In this document: positions 43,470-52,794 of the stretch, one piece after another | Numbering within the stretch: position 1 is the first letter of the stretch | Layout: every line of letters starts with the position of its first letter | Source of the DNA: Zoogloeaceae bacterium | GTDB lineage: Bacteria > Pseudomonadota > Gammaproteobacteria > Burkholderiales > Rhodocyclaceae | NCBI GenBank assembly: GCA_024235675.1 | Contig: JACKLZ010000001.1 | Location: 868,001 to 932,000 of the forward strand | Reading direction: 5' to 3' | DNA length: 64,000 nucleotides | The notes under the pieces: model-generated | Databases searched by the model: none | Seen by the model: the letters and a program-made list of their open reading frames with translations, nothing else | Told to the model about the DNA's origin: nothing | Position numbers and translations under genes: made by a program

Positions 43470-46400
43470 TCACGCTGGCGGCTCGACGTGCTCACGGCTG
43501 CCGTCCGCAAAAACAAGTAGCGCCCTCGCCGTAAGCGTGGAGAACATGGCTGACACCGCACGGCAATAGTCACGCATTTGCTGTCGATACTTCTCCATCA
43601 ACGCGGGCTCGGGGTGGCCACTCTTGTAGTCGATCACCCAGGCCGCGTCATCGCGCAACACCAGCCGGTCGATCCGGCCGAGACGACCGGCATCGTCGAT
43701 GATCTCCACTTCGTTATAGGCCACTTCAAACTGGGCGGGGTCGAAGAAGGGCTGCAGATCGGGCGCGTTGAGAATCGCCTCGGCGGCTTGGCGAACGGCG
43801 TCGCTCAACGCCACCGGCGTCGCGGCACCGGGCGTTGTCGCCGCCTCGATCAGCGCGTGCATCGCCGTTCCGAAATCCATCGCCGTATTCGCCACTGGCG
43901 CGACCACCCGCTCGCCCACCGGCGAAACACGCACCGGCACCGCCGGCGCCACCTCGGCAAGCGCCGCGTCCGGCTCAGTCACCGGCGACGCGATACGCGA
44001 GACCTTGCCGTAGGTCTCAGCAGCGCCCAGATCATCCAGCGCGCGGCGCAGGCGACCGTAGTAGGTCTGCGACACGTCACCCCGCGCTTCACTGCCGCTG
44101 GCCACAAAAATCTGCTCGGCGCGGGTGATGGCAACGTAGAGCAGATTCAAGGTTTCGCGCTCACGTGCGGCAGCCTCGGCATCGAAAATCGCCGCCCGCG
44201 CCCGCCCGGCCAGAGCCGATGTGGCGTGCAATGAAAAATGCGTCGGCCTCGGCGCACCCGCAGGCCAGTCTATCAGCGGCTGATAGCTGTCCGGGCGCTG
44301 GTGCGTGTTGTTGGCATCGATCAGCCACACCACCGGCGCTTCCAGACCCTTGGCGCCGTGAATGGTCATGATGCGCACCCGTCCCTGCGAGGCGCCATCG
44401 ATCAATGCGCCTTCATCCGGCGCTTCGTCGTCGCCGGCGCGACCGAGGCGCTGGAGCTCATCGACAAAGCGCGGCAGGCTCGGGTAACGCCCGCCATCCA
44501 CACTCAGCGCGAGCGCCAGAAAAGCCTCCAGGTTGGCCGCCACGCCGGCCCACATCGGCGGCGGCACACGGCGACGATACGCGGCCATCACATCGGCCTG
44601 ATCGTAGATCCGGTCGAGCAGATCGTGCACCGGCAAGTGCGCCGCCAAAGCCATCCAGCCCGAGAGCAAGTCCGCCGCCGACGCCAGTGCGGCCGCGTGC
44701 GGCCCCGCCCCGGCCGCCACGGCGCGCAAGCGCGTCCACCAGTCGCCGTCCGGCTCGGCCGCCAGCGCCAGCAAGGCCGCGTCGCTGATATCGAACCAGG
44801 GCGCGCGCAGGCAGTGCGCCAGCGCCAGATCGTCGGACGGCGTGGTCAGGAAGCGCAGCAGCGCGGTCAGATCGGCGGCTTCGAGTGTCGACAGCAGCTG
44901 GCCACGGCTGACGCTCAGATAGGGCACGCCGCTCTCGCGCAGCGCTCGCTCGTACTCGGGCAGGATGCCGCGGGTGCGCGTCAGAATCAGCACATCACCC
45001 CATTGCATGGGGCGCGGTCCGTCGTGCGCGTCGATGGCGCGATCGCCCACCCAATCGAACAAGGTCGACACCATCACCTGCGCTTCCTGGCGTCGGGCCA
45101 GGTTTTCGCGCACGCGGCGGGCAACATTCAGTGGGTCGCGCAAGCTGCCGTCGTCAGCGTCGTCGGCCAGTTCGGGCGCGCTCACCAGCGCCGGCAGGTG
45201 CACCATGCCCTCACGCGCGCCACGCCGCGCCGCCTGCTCCGCAAAGCCGACAAAAGCCGGCTCTTTGACGAACAGCGCATTGACCACATCGACCACGGCC
45301 GGCGCATTTCGCCAGGTGTGATTATTCGGCAGACGCACCGCGTCGAAGCCATCCGACAGCCACTCGGCCGCATGGTTGAAAATACGGTAGTCGGCACGGC
45401 GAAAGCGATAGATGGATTGCTTCGGATCGCCCACCAGAAAAATCGACGGCCGATACGCGTCCGCCTCGTAGGCCGCCAGCCAGGCCAGCAAAATGCGCCA
45501 CTGCACCGGGTTGGTGTCCTGGAACTCGTCGAGCAGCAGGTGGCGGTATCGGGCATCCAGCCGCGCCTGCAAGTACGGAGCGCGGTCGGCGTCATCCAGC
45601 AGACGATCGACCTCGATCTCAAGATCGGCGTAGTCCATCAGACGCCGTTGACGCTTGAAGGCTTCGAACTCGGTGAGCAGCGCGGTGCCGGCGGTCAGCG
45701 CTGCGGCATTGAATTCAAGCACACGCAGCTCCAGCCGCGCGGCCACGCAGTCGAGCAAGGCGCCGGCAAGCGATTCGTGCAACATCAGGAGATCGGCTTC
45801 GCCCGCCTCGGTCAGGCGCCCCGCCTGCGCCTTGGACGCTTTGCGTACGCGCACCGTCCCCTCGCCGGTCAGAAAGATCGGCACCAGCGCCTCGAAGCGT
45901 GGCGCGTCATCGGCGATGGCCAGGGCATCGATCAAGGCATTGGCGGCTTTCTGGTCGGAGGCCGTGTTCTTGCCCAGATAGCTGGCGTAGCGCAGGAGCC
46001 GCGCCTCGAGATCGGCCGCGCCATAAAACATCGCCAGTGCTTCTTCGTCCGAGGACACTTCGGCCGCGGCCGCCATATCCGCCAGCACCGATTCAAGCGA
46101 CGCCCCCGCGGCAAACACCTGCCACTCACCCCGCCGCGACACGAAGGCGTCGAGGAGGCTGCGCGTATTGGCGCTGCCGAACAAGGTGTAGAGCTGCCCA
46201 AGCGCAGTGGCCACGGGGCCGTCCGGCGCCTCGGCGCAGCGACGCGCGAACAAGGCCCAGGCCTCGTCCATGAGCGGGCCTTCGGCCTCGGCCAGCGCAA
46301 AGCCGGCCAGCCCGGCGTTGAGACTGGCGCCCGACAGAATGCGGCCAAACCAGCCGTGAAATGTGGTGATGGTGATCGCCGGGCTGGCCTGCTCGACCGT

Positions 46401-46715
46401 TTCGATCAAACCGCGCGCCCGAGGCAAGACGGCAAGCGCCTCCGCCGCGTCGAGCCCGCGCGCTTCGAGAAAAGCGCAGGCGGCGGCGTCATCGAGCCGC
46501 GCCAGGTCGCGCAACCACAGCCGCAGCCGCGCTTCGATCTCCCGCGCCGCCTTGCGGGTGTACGTAATGGCAAGGATGTCGCCGGGGCGTGCGCCGGTGA
46601 GCAGAATGCGCAGGATGCGCGACACCAGCAGCCAGGTCTTGCCACTGCCGGCGCAGGCCTCGACCACCACGCTGCGCGCAGGGTCCAGCGCCTGGCGAAC
46701 GAAGGGCTCAGTCAT
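43470..46715 (-). CDS. addA: AddA-like UvrD/Rep helicase-nuclease
   Basis: 1081 residues from the ATG at 46715 (MTEPFVRQALDPARS); the longer frame to 46748 overlaps the partner gene more deeply. An SF1 helicase: Walker A AGSGKT (22-27), Walker B LLLDEFQDTNPVQW, motif V/VI region RVRIMTIHGAKGLEAPVVWL and LNLLYVAITRAEQ. A C-terminal PD-(D/E)XK nuclease module shows AWVIDYKSGHPE. The product resects double-strand breaks for recombination. Its 5' end overlaps the AddB-like gene by 8 bp; the pair replaces RecBCD in many betaproteobacteria. Exact family label (AddA versus other ExoV beta) is by context. Confidence 0.87.
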   Translation of the reverse strand: MTEPFVRQALDPARSVVVEACAGSGKTWLLVSRILRILLTGARPGDILAITYTRKAAREIEARLRLWLRDLARLDDAAACAFLEARGLDAAEALAVLPRARGLIETVEQASPAITITTFHGWFGRILSGASLNAGLAGFALAEAEGPLMDEAWALFARRCAEAPDGPVATALGQLYTLFGSANTRSLLDAFVSRRGEWQVFAAGASLESVLADMAAAAEVSSDEEALAMFYGAADLEARLLRYASYLGKNTASDQKAANALIDALAIADDAPRFEALVPIFLTGEGTVRVRKASKAQAGRLTEAGEADLLMLHESLAGALLDCVAARLELRVLEFNAAALTAGTALLTEFEAFKRQRRLMDYADLEIEVDRLLDDADRAPYLQARLDARYRHLLLDEFQDTNPVQWRILLAWLAAYEADAYRPSIFLVGDPKQSIYRFRRADYRIFNHAAEWLSDGFDAVRLPNNHTWRNAPAVVDVVNALFVKEPAFVGFAEQAARRGAREGMVHLPALVSAPELADDADDGSLRDPLNVARRVRENLARRQEAQVMVSTLFDWVGDRAIDAHDGPRPMQWGDVLILTRTRGILPEYERALRESGVPYLSVSRGQLLSTLEAADLTALLRFLTTPSDDLALAHCLRAPWFDISDAALLALAAEPDGDWWTRLRAVAAGAGPHAAALASAADLLSGWMALAAHLPVHDLLDRIYDQADVMAAYRRRVPPPMWAGVAANLEAFLALALSVDGGRYPSLPRFVDELQRLGRAGDDEAPDEGALIDGASQGRVRIMTIHGAKGLEAPVVWLIDANNTHQRPDSYQPLIDWPAGAPRPTHFSLHATSALAGRARAAIFDAEAAARERETLNLLYVAITRAEQIFVASGSEARGDVSQTYYGRLRRALDDLGAAETYGKVSRIASPVTEPDAALAEVAPAVPVRVSPVGERVVAPVANTAMDFGTAMHALIEAATTPGAATPVALSDAVRQAAEAILNAPDLQPFFDPAQFEVAYNEVEIIDDAGRLGRIDRLVLRDDAAWVIDYKSGHPEPALMEKYRQQMRDYCRAVSAMFSTLTARALLVFADGSREHVEPPA

Positions 46716-49380
46716 CGTGATAGTCCTTGCGGCACAGACCGCGCACACTGCAGTAGTCGCAGACAGTACCCAGCCCGTTGGCCTTCATCGGCGCGCCCTC
46801 GCCCATGCGTTGAAACACATCGGTGAGCCGGCCCAGGTGTGCGGCTGCCGCCGCGGCCGGGTCGTCCAGCGGATAAGTATCGACACGGTCGCCATCGAGC
46901 GCGACATAGGCCGCCTGCGCCACGGCTTCGTCCATCAGCGCGGCATAGATCGCCAACTGGCCGTCTTCGGGGTCTTTCACGGCCCGGCGCAAAGATGCGG
47001 TGTCGCGGGCCTTGTAATCGAGCACTGCCAGCGCGCCGTCGGCACCACGGTCGAGCCGATCGAGCCGGCCTTTGAGCGTGAGCGTGTCGCCGTCGGCCAG
47101 TGGCAGCGCGCGGCGCACACTGCGTTCGGCTTCGGCGTAATGCCAGCCGGACTGCTCCCGGCGGCGCTGCCAGTCGAGATAATCGCCCATGCGTTTGCGC
47201 CAGCGCAGCAGCCAGGCCGTCTCCAGAAAATTGGCCTTCAGCCGCTCGCCGAACACGGCCAGGGTTTCGGTCTCCAGCGCGGCCAGCAAGACCTCATCGC
47301 TCACTCCGGTGACCACCGGAAAACGTGTATGAAAGCGCTCAAGCACCGAATGGACAAACTGGCCGTAGTCGCGCTTTTCCATGGCTTCGCTGACTTCGCC
47401 CGCCTCGTCCAGCCCCAGCACACTGCGCGCGAAATACTGATACGGACAATTGACCAGCGAGGCATAGCCGTAGGCCGTGATCGACGCCGGGCGCTGCGAA
47501 CGCGGCACGACGGGGCCCGGCACCGGCTGACCCTGGTGTGCGGCGTTGACGGGTGGCATGGGCGGCGCGGGGTGGATCAGCGGCCGGCCAAAACGCATCT
47601 CATGCGCCAGATCGAGAATTTCCAGCTCGGCGGCCAGCGGTCCGGGGTCGCCGTCGCGCAGCTTTTGCCAGGTGAACACCACCCGCCCGCAGCCAGCGAT
47701 CAGCATCGTCAAGTCATCGCGCAGGCGTTGCAGGCCGTCTGCACGTCCGGGCAGGCCGAGCTCCTGCCGCACGCCGTCGTGAATGAAGATCGCGCGGCGG
47801 TCTTCTGCCGCCAGTTGAATGGCGTCAGCGCCGACCACGATGGCCACATCAAAATGCCGCAGTCGGCACGCCGGCAAGTGGGTCATCACCACCGGGCTGC
47901 GGATGCTGCGATCGCGGAACATGGCCGCGTCCATCTCGCTGTCGAGCCAGTCGCGCCACTCGTCGAAGCTGAGCTGACAGCCTTCGTCGCGCAAAACCTC
48001 GATATGTTCGTCAAAGCCTTCGAGCAGGGTCTGGCCCGCGGCGTCGGCCAGCAAGGCGTCGGTGGCGTCGAGCGCCGAGAGCAAGTCACGCAGGCGGCGC
48101 AGCCAGACTTGCGGCGCTGCGCTTTGCATGGAAAACCCGCGGCTGGCGTCACTGATCGCAGTCATGAGCGCCAGCGCCTCGGGCTGCTCGGTGAGGCCCG
48201 CGGCAATCGGCGCCAGACCGGTCACGACTGCGCCGTCGATGATGGCCCGCTCGATCGCCAGCACGGCGCGCTGACGCTGCTCGACGGGCGTAGCGCTAAA
48301 CACGAAGGGCGATTTGCACAGGTCGAGCACATCGCGCCAATACGCCGAGCGCGCCAGCACTTCGAGGGCCACGTCGACCAGCGCGGCAGCGCGTGTGGTG
48401 GAGAGCTTCCAGCCCGATTCATCCTCGACCAGAATGCCGTCACGCTCGAGCAGCGCCCGCGCCCGTCGTGCCGCCATGCGATCAACCGCAACCAAGGCGA
48501 TGGATTCAGCACCGGCGGCAAGCGCCTGACGCACGCCAAGCGCGACGGTGTGCGCCTCATGCTCCAGCGCGTCGACTCCGATGATCTGCACATGTGCATC
48601 GAGGGCGCCGTCATCTGCCACCGCGGCGACACGCGCCTGCAGCGGCGCCGCGTTTTCGGTCGGCCAGGCAGCGCCGAGCATCGCCAGCAGCGGCGTCGCC
48701 GCCACACTGCGGTCGGCCTGACACAGCACAACCCCGGCACATTCGGCATGGCGTACCAGCCAGGCACGAAGCGGCGTCGACAAGGCGCCCTCTGCGATCA
48801 CCAGCAAGGGCGTAGGTGCGCAGGCTGTCCATTGCGCCGCACCAAGCAAACGCGCGGCCCGGCGCGAGGGCGCGCCTTGGGTTTCGGCATACCAGAGCTG
48901 GTGCACCACAGCGGCTTCGAAGCGCAGCGCCTCGGTATTGCGCGCGCCGTAGGCGGCGGCAAGCTGCTCTGCCAGCGCGGCTTCGCTGTCGACCAGGGCC
49001 GCGCCCTGCTCGGTGAGCTCATCAAAAAAAGCGATGAATTCTTCGCACAGCGCCCACAGATTGCCTTGCTCAAACCAGCCGCGCGCGCGCAGCTGCTGAT
49101 ACAAGGCAAACTGCCGACGGGTGTCGGACAGCGGTGTAAACGCCGCCGCCCAGGGCGCCAGATGCACTTGCAGGGTTTCAACGGGTGGCAGCAGCAGGCT
49201 ACGGCCGGCGGCCTGGCGCAGCGCCTGCTTGAACGCCGGCGCCATCATCAGATTGGGCACCACCACCCGCCAGCCGGTCAGATCCGGCCCCGGCGCGTGC
49301 GCGATCAGTGCCTGAGCGCACCGGTCGATAAAATCGGGCCCCGGCGCAAAACGATGATGAGTGAGCCCGGGCCCGATCAT
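46708..49380 (-). CDS. addB: AddB-like PD-(D/E)XK nuclease, partner of the AddA-like helicase
   Basis: 890 residues. The N-terminal half has a UvrD-like layout without a Walker A GKT motif, so it is an inactive helicase fold as in AddB. The C-terminal nuclease shows GALAVLDYKARDT and GQLAIYAALM. Four cysteines of an iron-sulphur staple are visible: one in NCPYQYFARSV and three in CDYCSVRGLC. This is the AddB layout. It is translated with the AddA-like gene (8-bp overlap) and starts ten bases after fdxA's stop. Confidence 0.85.
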   Translation of the reverse strand: MIGPGLTHHRFAPGPDFIDRCAQALIAHAPGPDLTGWRVVVPNLMMAPAFKQALRQAAGRSLLLPPVETLQVHLAPWAAAFTPLSDTRRQFALYQQLRARGWFEQGNLWALCEEFIAFFDELTEQGAALVDSEAALAEQLAAAYGARNTEALRFEAAVVHQLWYAETQGAPSRRAARLLGAAQWTACAPTPLLVIAEGALSTPLRAWLVRHAECAGVVLCQADRSVAATPLLAMLGAAWPTENAAPLQARVAAVADDGALDAHVQIIGVDALEHEAHTVALGVRQALAAGAESIALVAVDRMAARRARALLERDGILVEDESGWKLSTTRAAALVDVALEVLARSAYWRDVLDLCKSPFVFSATPVEQRQRAVLAIERAIIDGAVVTGLAPIAAGLTEQPEALALMTAISDASRGFSMQSAAPQVWLRRLRDLLSALDATDALLADAAGQTLLEGFDEHIEVLRDEGCQLSFDEWRDWLDSEMDAAMFRDRSIRSPVVMTHLPACRLRHFDVAIVVGADAIQLAAEDRRAIFIHDGVRQELGLPGRADGLQRLRDDLTMLIAGCGRVVFTWQKLRDGDPGPLAAELEILDLAHEMRFGRPLIHPAPPMPPVNAAHQGQPVPGPVVPRSQRPASITAYGYASLVNCPYQYFARSVLGLDEAGEVSEAMEKRDYGQFVHSVLERFHTRFPVVTGVSDEVLLAALETETLAVFGERLKANFLETAWLLRWRKRMGDYLDWQRRREQSGWHYAEAERSVRRALPLADGDTLTLKGRLDRLDRGADGALAVLDYKARDTASLRRAVKDPEDGQLAIYAALMDEAVAQAAYVALDGDRVDTYPLDDPAAAAAAHLGRLTDVFQRMGEGAPMKANGLGTVCDYCSVRGLCRKDYHDD

Positions 49381-49389
49381 GATGCGAAC

Positions 49390-49713
49390 TCAGCGCTCAA
49401 GCAGGTGACGCTTTTCCTTTACCTTCGCCCATTCTTCGGCGTCGGACAGCGCGTCCTTGCGCTCGATGATCGGCTTCCATTGCTTGGCCAGCTCGGCATT
49501 GATGGCGATGAATTCCTGCTGATCGTCGGGCACATCATCTTCGGCATAGATGGCCTCGACCGGGCACTCGGCGACACACAGGGTGCAGTCGATGCACTCG
49601 TCCGGATCGATCACCAGAAAGTTGGGGCCTTCGCAAAAACAATCGACCGGGCACACGTCCACGCAGTCGGTGTATTTGCATTTGACACAGGCTTCGGTCA
49701 CTACATAGGTCAT
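49390..49713 (-). CDS. fdxA: seven-iron ferredoxin FdxA
   Basis: 107 residues of the Azotobacter FdI type. Cysteines C9, C17, C50 fit the [3Fe-4S] cluster and C21, C40, C43, C46 the [4Fe-4S] cluster, with C12, C25 and C27 as extras. The C-terminal helix-rich extension (WKPIIERKDALSDAEEWAKV) is typical. A small electron carrier in the cytoplasm; partners unknown. It lies directly upstream of the AddAB-like genes, whose AddB has its own iron-sulphur cluster, but a functional link is not shown. Confidence 0.95.
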   Translation of the reverse strand: MTYVVTEACVKCKYTDCVDVCPVDCFCEGPNFLVIDPDECIDCTLCVAECPVEAIYAEDDVPDDQQEFIAINAELAKQWKPIIERKDALSDAEEWAKVKEKRHLLER

Positions 49714-49843
49714 GATTCGAATCTCTCCATTGTTGCAATTGCGCCACAGCGGCTGACCGGGGGCGGATATCCCTCAGCGCGAACTATAGCGCGGCACACG
49801 CCCCCCAAGTCACGAAACGCGACGGACAATACGGGCAGTTTGC

Positions 49844-49872
49844 TTGACGTTCGCCGTGGCTTGGCATAACTT
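49844..49872 (+). promoter_or_regulatory. possible trxA promoter
   Basis: TTGACG at 49844-49849 is a near-consensus -35. The -10 is less clear: TAACTT at 49867-49872 gives 17-bp spacing, CATAAC at 49865-49870 gives 15. It lies about 110 bp before the trxA start. Confidence 0.35.
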
Positions 49873-49981
49873 TCCTCCCACAACCGCACTCGATACGCCA
49901 TCCGCGCGTGTCGTTTTGTCTGAATCGGCCAATATGGCCCTGTCTGATCAAACCAGTCATCACTCCCTGATGCGAGGAACC

Positions 49982-50308
49982 ATGAGCGAGCATATCCATT
50001 ACGTCACCGACGGCACTTTCGATGCTGAGGTCCTGCAATCCGCGACCCCCGTCCTGCTGGACTACTGGGCCGAATGGTGCGGCCCTTGCAAGATGATTGC
50101 GCCGATTCTTGACGAGGTGGCCAAGGAATACGAAGGCAAACTGAAAGTCGCCAAACTCAACATCGACGAGAACCAGGACACCCCCGCCAAATTCGGCATC
50201 CGGGGCATCCCGACGCTGATGCTGTTCAAGGGCGGCAACGTCGAAGCCACCAAGGTCGGCGCACTGTCCAAGTCGCAATTGACGGCGTTTATTGACAGCA
50301 ACCTCTGA
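49982..50308 (+). CDS. trxA: thioredoxin 1
   Basis: 108 residues from the ATG at 49982 (MSEHIHYVTDGTFD); the open frame extends 46 residues upstream without thioredoxin character. Active site WCGPC at 32-36, cis-Pro in GIRGIPTLML. General cytoplasmic disulfide reductant. The trxA-rho order is conserved in proteobacteria; rho follows after 152 bp. Confidence 0.97.
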   Translation: MSEHIHYVTDGTFDAEVLQSATPVLLDYWAEWCGPCKMIAPILDEVAKEYEGKLKVAKLNIDENQDTPAKFGIRGIPTLMLFKGGNVEATKVGALSKSQLTAFIDSNL

Positions 50309-50460
50309 TCGGGCTAGATTCCGCTCACTTCCCGCGACGCCCTGAATCCGGGCGCCCAGCCCCCTCCCCCGGCGTCGCGGTTGCACATTCCCTTCTGCGG
50401 TCCACCGTTATCACGGCTTCCGGCCCGTCGTTTTTCTCCTTCCCCATCCAGTAGATCACC

Positions 50461-51717
50461 ATGCAACTTTCGGAGCTCAAGAACCTCCACGTCAGCCAAT
50501 TGCTTGAGATGGCTCAAGAGAATGGCATTGACGGCGCCAATCGCCTGCGCAAGCAGGAACTCGTATTCGCGCTGCTGAAAAACCGCGCCAAAAAAGGCGA
50601 GCCGATTTTCGGTGACGGCGTACTCGAAGTGCTGCCCGACGGCTTCGGCTTCCTGCGCTCACCCGAGGCTTCCTACCTGGCCGGCACGGACGACATCTAC
50701 GTGTCGCCCTCGCAGGTGCGCCGCTTCAACCTGCACACCGGCGACACCATCGAGGGCGAGATTCGCACCCCGAAGGATGGCGAACGCTACTTTGCGATGG
50801 TGAAGGTCGACAAGATCAACGGCGAGCTGCCCGAGGCATGCAAGCACAAGATCCTGTTCGAAAACCTCACGCCGCTGCACCCGACGGCCTGCCTGCAACT
50901 CGAGCGCGACATGAAAGGTGGCGAAAACGTCACCTCTCGCATCATCGACATGATCGCGCCCATCGGCAAAGGCCAGCGCGGTCTGCTGGTCGCCCCGCCA
51001 AAAACCGGTAAAACGGTGATGCTGCAGCACATCGCCCACGCCATCACCGCCAACCATCCCGACGTCGTCGTCATCGTGCTGCTCATCGACGAGCGCCCCG
51101 AAGAAGTGACCGAGATGCAGCGTTCGGTGAAAGGCGAAGTGGTCGCCTCCACCTTTGACGAGCCGGCCTCGCGTCACGTGCAAGTGGCCGAAATGGTCAT
51201 CGAAAAGGCCAAGCGCCTGGTCGAGCACAAAAAGGATGTGGTCATCCTGCTCGACTCACTCACCCGCCTGGCCCGTGCCTATAACACCGTCGTGCCCGCC
51301 TCCGGCAAGGTGCTGACCGGTGGTGTCGATGCCAACGCCCTGCAAAAGCCCAAGCGTTTCTTCGGCGCCGCGCGCAACATCGAAGAAGGCGGTTCGCTGA
51401 CCATCATCGCCACCGCGCTGATCGACACCGGCAGCCGCATGGACGATGTAATCTACGAAGAATTCAAGGGCACCGGCAACATGGAGCTGCACCTCGACCG
51501 CCGCATGGCCGAGAAGCGCGTGTATCCGGCCATCAACGTCAACCGCTCCGGCACCCGCCGCGAAGAGTTGCTGATGAAGGCCGACGTGCTGCAGAAGATC
51601 TGGGTGCTGCGCAAACTGCTCTACGGCATGGACGACATCGACGCGATGGAATTCCTGCTCGACAAAGTGCGCCAGACCAAGAGCAACGGCGAGTTCTTCG
51701 ACGCCATGCGTCGCTGA
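50461..51717 (+). CDS. rho: transcription termination factor Rho
   Basis: 418 residues. N-terminal helix-bundle and cold-shock-like RNA-binding domain (about 1-120; GFGFLRSPEASYLAGTDDIY) and C-terminal RecA-like ATPase with Walker A APPKTGKT near 180 and Walker B VVILLDSLTRLARAYN. A hexameric RNA helicase ending transcription. Followed by a good intrinsic terminator at 51741-51768. Confidence 0.98.
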   Translation: MQLSELKNLHVSQLLEMAQENGIDGANRLRKQELVFALLKNRAKKGEPIFGDGVLEVLPDGFGFLRSPEASYLAGTDDIYVSPSQVRRFNLHTGDTIEGEIRTPKDGERYFAMVKVDKINGELPEACKHKILFENLTPLHPTACLQLERDMKGGENVTSRIIDMIAPIGKGQRGLLVAPPKTGKTVMLQHIAHAITANHPDVVVIVLLIDERPEEVTEMQRSVKGEVVASTFDEPASRHVQVAEMVIEKAKRLVEHKKDVVILLDSLTRLARAYNTVVPASGKVLTGGVDANALQKPKRFFGAARNIEEGGSLTIIATALIDTGSRMDDVIYEEFKGTGNMELHLDRRMAEKRVYPAINVNRSGTRREELLMKADVLQKIWVLRKLLYGMDDIDAMEFLLDKVRQTKSNGEFFDAMRR

Positions 51718-51740
51718 GCCCCCGCCTCGGTCGCCTCACG

Positions 51741-51768
51741 AAACGCCACCTCCGGGTGGCGTTTTCGT
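51741..51768. terminator. terminator after rho
   Basis: ACGCCACC (51743-51750) pairs with GGTGGCGT (51755-51762) around a four-base loop and runs into TTTTCGTTT. It lies between the convergent rho and LysR genes and can act for rho; A3 on the other side is short. Confidence 0.8.
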
Positions 51769-51794
51769 TTCCGGGTGGCACCCGCCAAACAGAC

Positions 51795-52691
51795 TCAGCC
51801 GGCCTTTGTGGTCTCGGCAAGCACATCCAGAAAACCCGCCAACAAGGGGCTCACCGGCCCCTCCGCCACCGCCACCGACAACGAAAACACTGCCGCCGGA
51901 TCGCGAATCGGCACATAGCGCGCGCGCGGTATGTGCACACATTCGAGCTGCGCCGGCAGCAAGGCAATGCCCAGTCCGGCCGCGGCAAGCCCGATCTGGG
52001 TGGTCGCCTCGCGGGCGGTCTGGACAATACGCGGCGCAAATCCCGCGTTACGGCACAACTGTTGAAGCACCCCGGGCAGGCCGGTGCCAACGTCCGGCGG
52101 GAAGACGATGAAGCCCTCGTCGCGCAAATCCGCCATGTTGACCGCATCACCGTTCGCGGCCGGATGACCGGCGTGCATCACCAGACGCAGCGGATCGCGC
52201 CCGATCTGTCTCAACACCACGCCATCACTCGCCATGCTGGCCGTATGCCGCACAAAGCCCACATCCAGCCCGCCCTGGCTGATCGCCACGAATTGTTCCC
52301 GGGTAAACATCTCACGCAATTGCAGATCGACCGCGGGAAAACGCGCCCGGTAGCTGCGCAGTACATCGCCCAGCACTGCGCTGTACGGCATCGACGCGGT
52401 AAACCCGACCCGCAGGCAGCCGGCCTCGCCGCGCGCGACACGGCGCACTTCGTCGACCGCGCTGTCGGCGTCGTCCAGCAAACGCCGGGCACGCTCAAGC
52501 AACCGATGCCCAGCATCAGTCAAACTGACCTTGCGCTTGCTGCGGATGAACAATGCCGCGCCCAGTTCGTCTTCCAGCGCACGGATCTGCATCGACAAGG
52601 GCGGTTGCGCCATATGCAGGCGCGCAGCCGCTCGGGTGAAGTTCAGCTCTTCGGACACGGCCACGAAGTAACGCAGGCGACGCAGATCCAT
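51795..52691 (-). CDS. LysR family regulator, divergent from an MFS gene
   Basis: 298 residues. N-terminal winged HTH (about 1-60; DLRRLRYFVAVSEELNFTRA, RLHMAQPPLSMQIRALE) and a C-terminal effector domain of two Rossmann-like lobes (about 90-290). GGAGG lies just before the ATG. An ATAC-N7-GTAT palindrome (52694-52708) overlaps that ribosome site, and could be an autoregulatory LysR half-site. It probably controls the divergent MFS exporter 103 bp away. Confidence 0.92.
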   Translation of the reverse strand: MDLRRLRYFVAVSEELNFTRAAARLHMAQPPLSMQIRALEDELGAALFIRSKRKVSLTDAGHRLLERARRLLDDADSAVDEVRRVARGEAGCLRVGFTASMPYSAVLGDVLRSYRARFPAVDLQLREMFTREQFVAISQGGLDVGFVRHTASMASDGVVLRQIGRDPLRLVMHAGHPAANGDAVNMADLRDEGFIVFPPDVGTGLPGVLQQLCRNAGFAPRIVQTAREATTQIGLAAAGLGIALLPAQLECVHIPRARYVPIRDPAAVFSLSVAVAEGPVSPLLAGFLDVLAETTKAG

Positions 52692-52794
52692 TCATACCTC
52701 CAGAGTATCAATTTCGCCTCAAATATATATTGGACGTAGATTTTTTGCAGACTTAGGATTGCATCTCCACTCACGCGCCAGCAGCCGCACCCTC

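Noticed and set aside
44238..46826. 862-residue frame antisense to the AddA-like gene
   Set aside because: Arg/Gln/His-rich translation without motifs; the other strand has all helicase motifs.
46363..49869. 1168-residue frame antisense to the AddB-like gene and fdxA
   Set aside because: Low-quality composition, spans several real genes and their gaps; no domain recognised.
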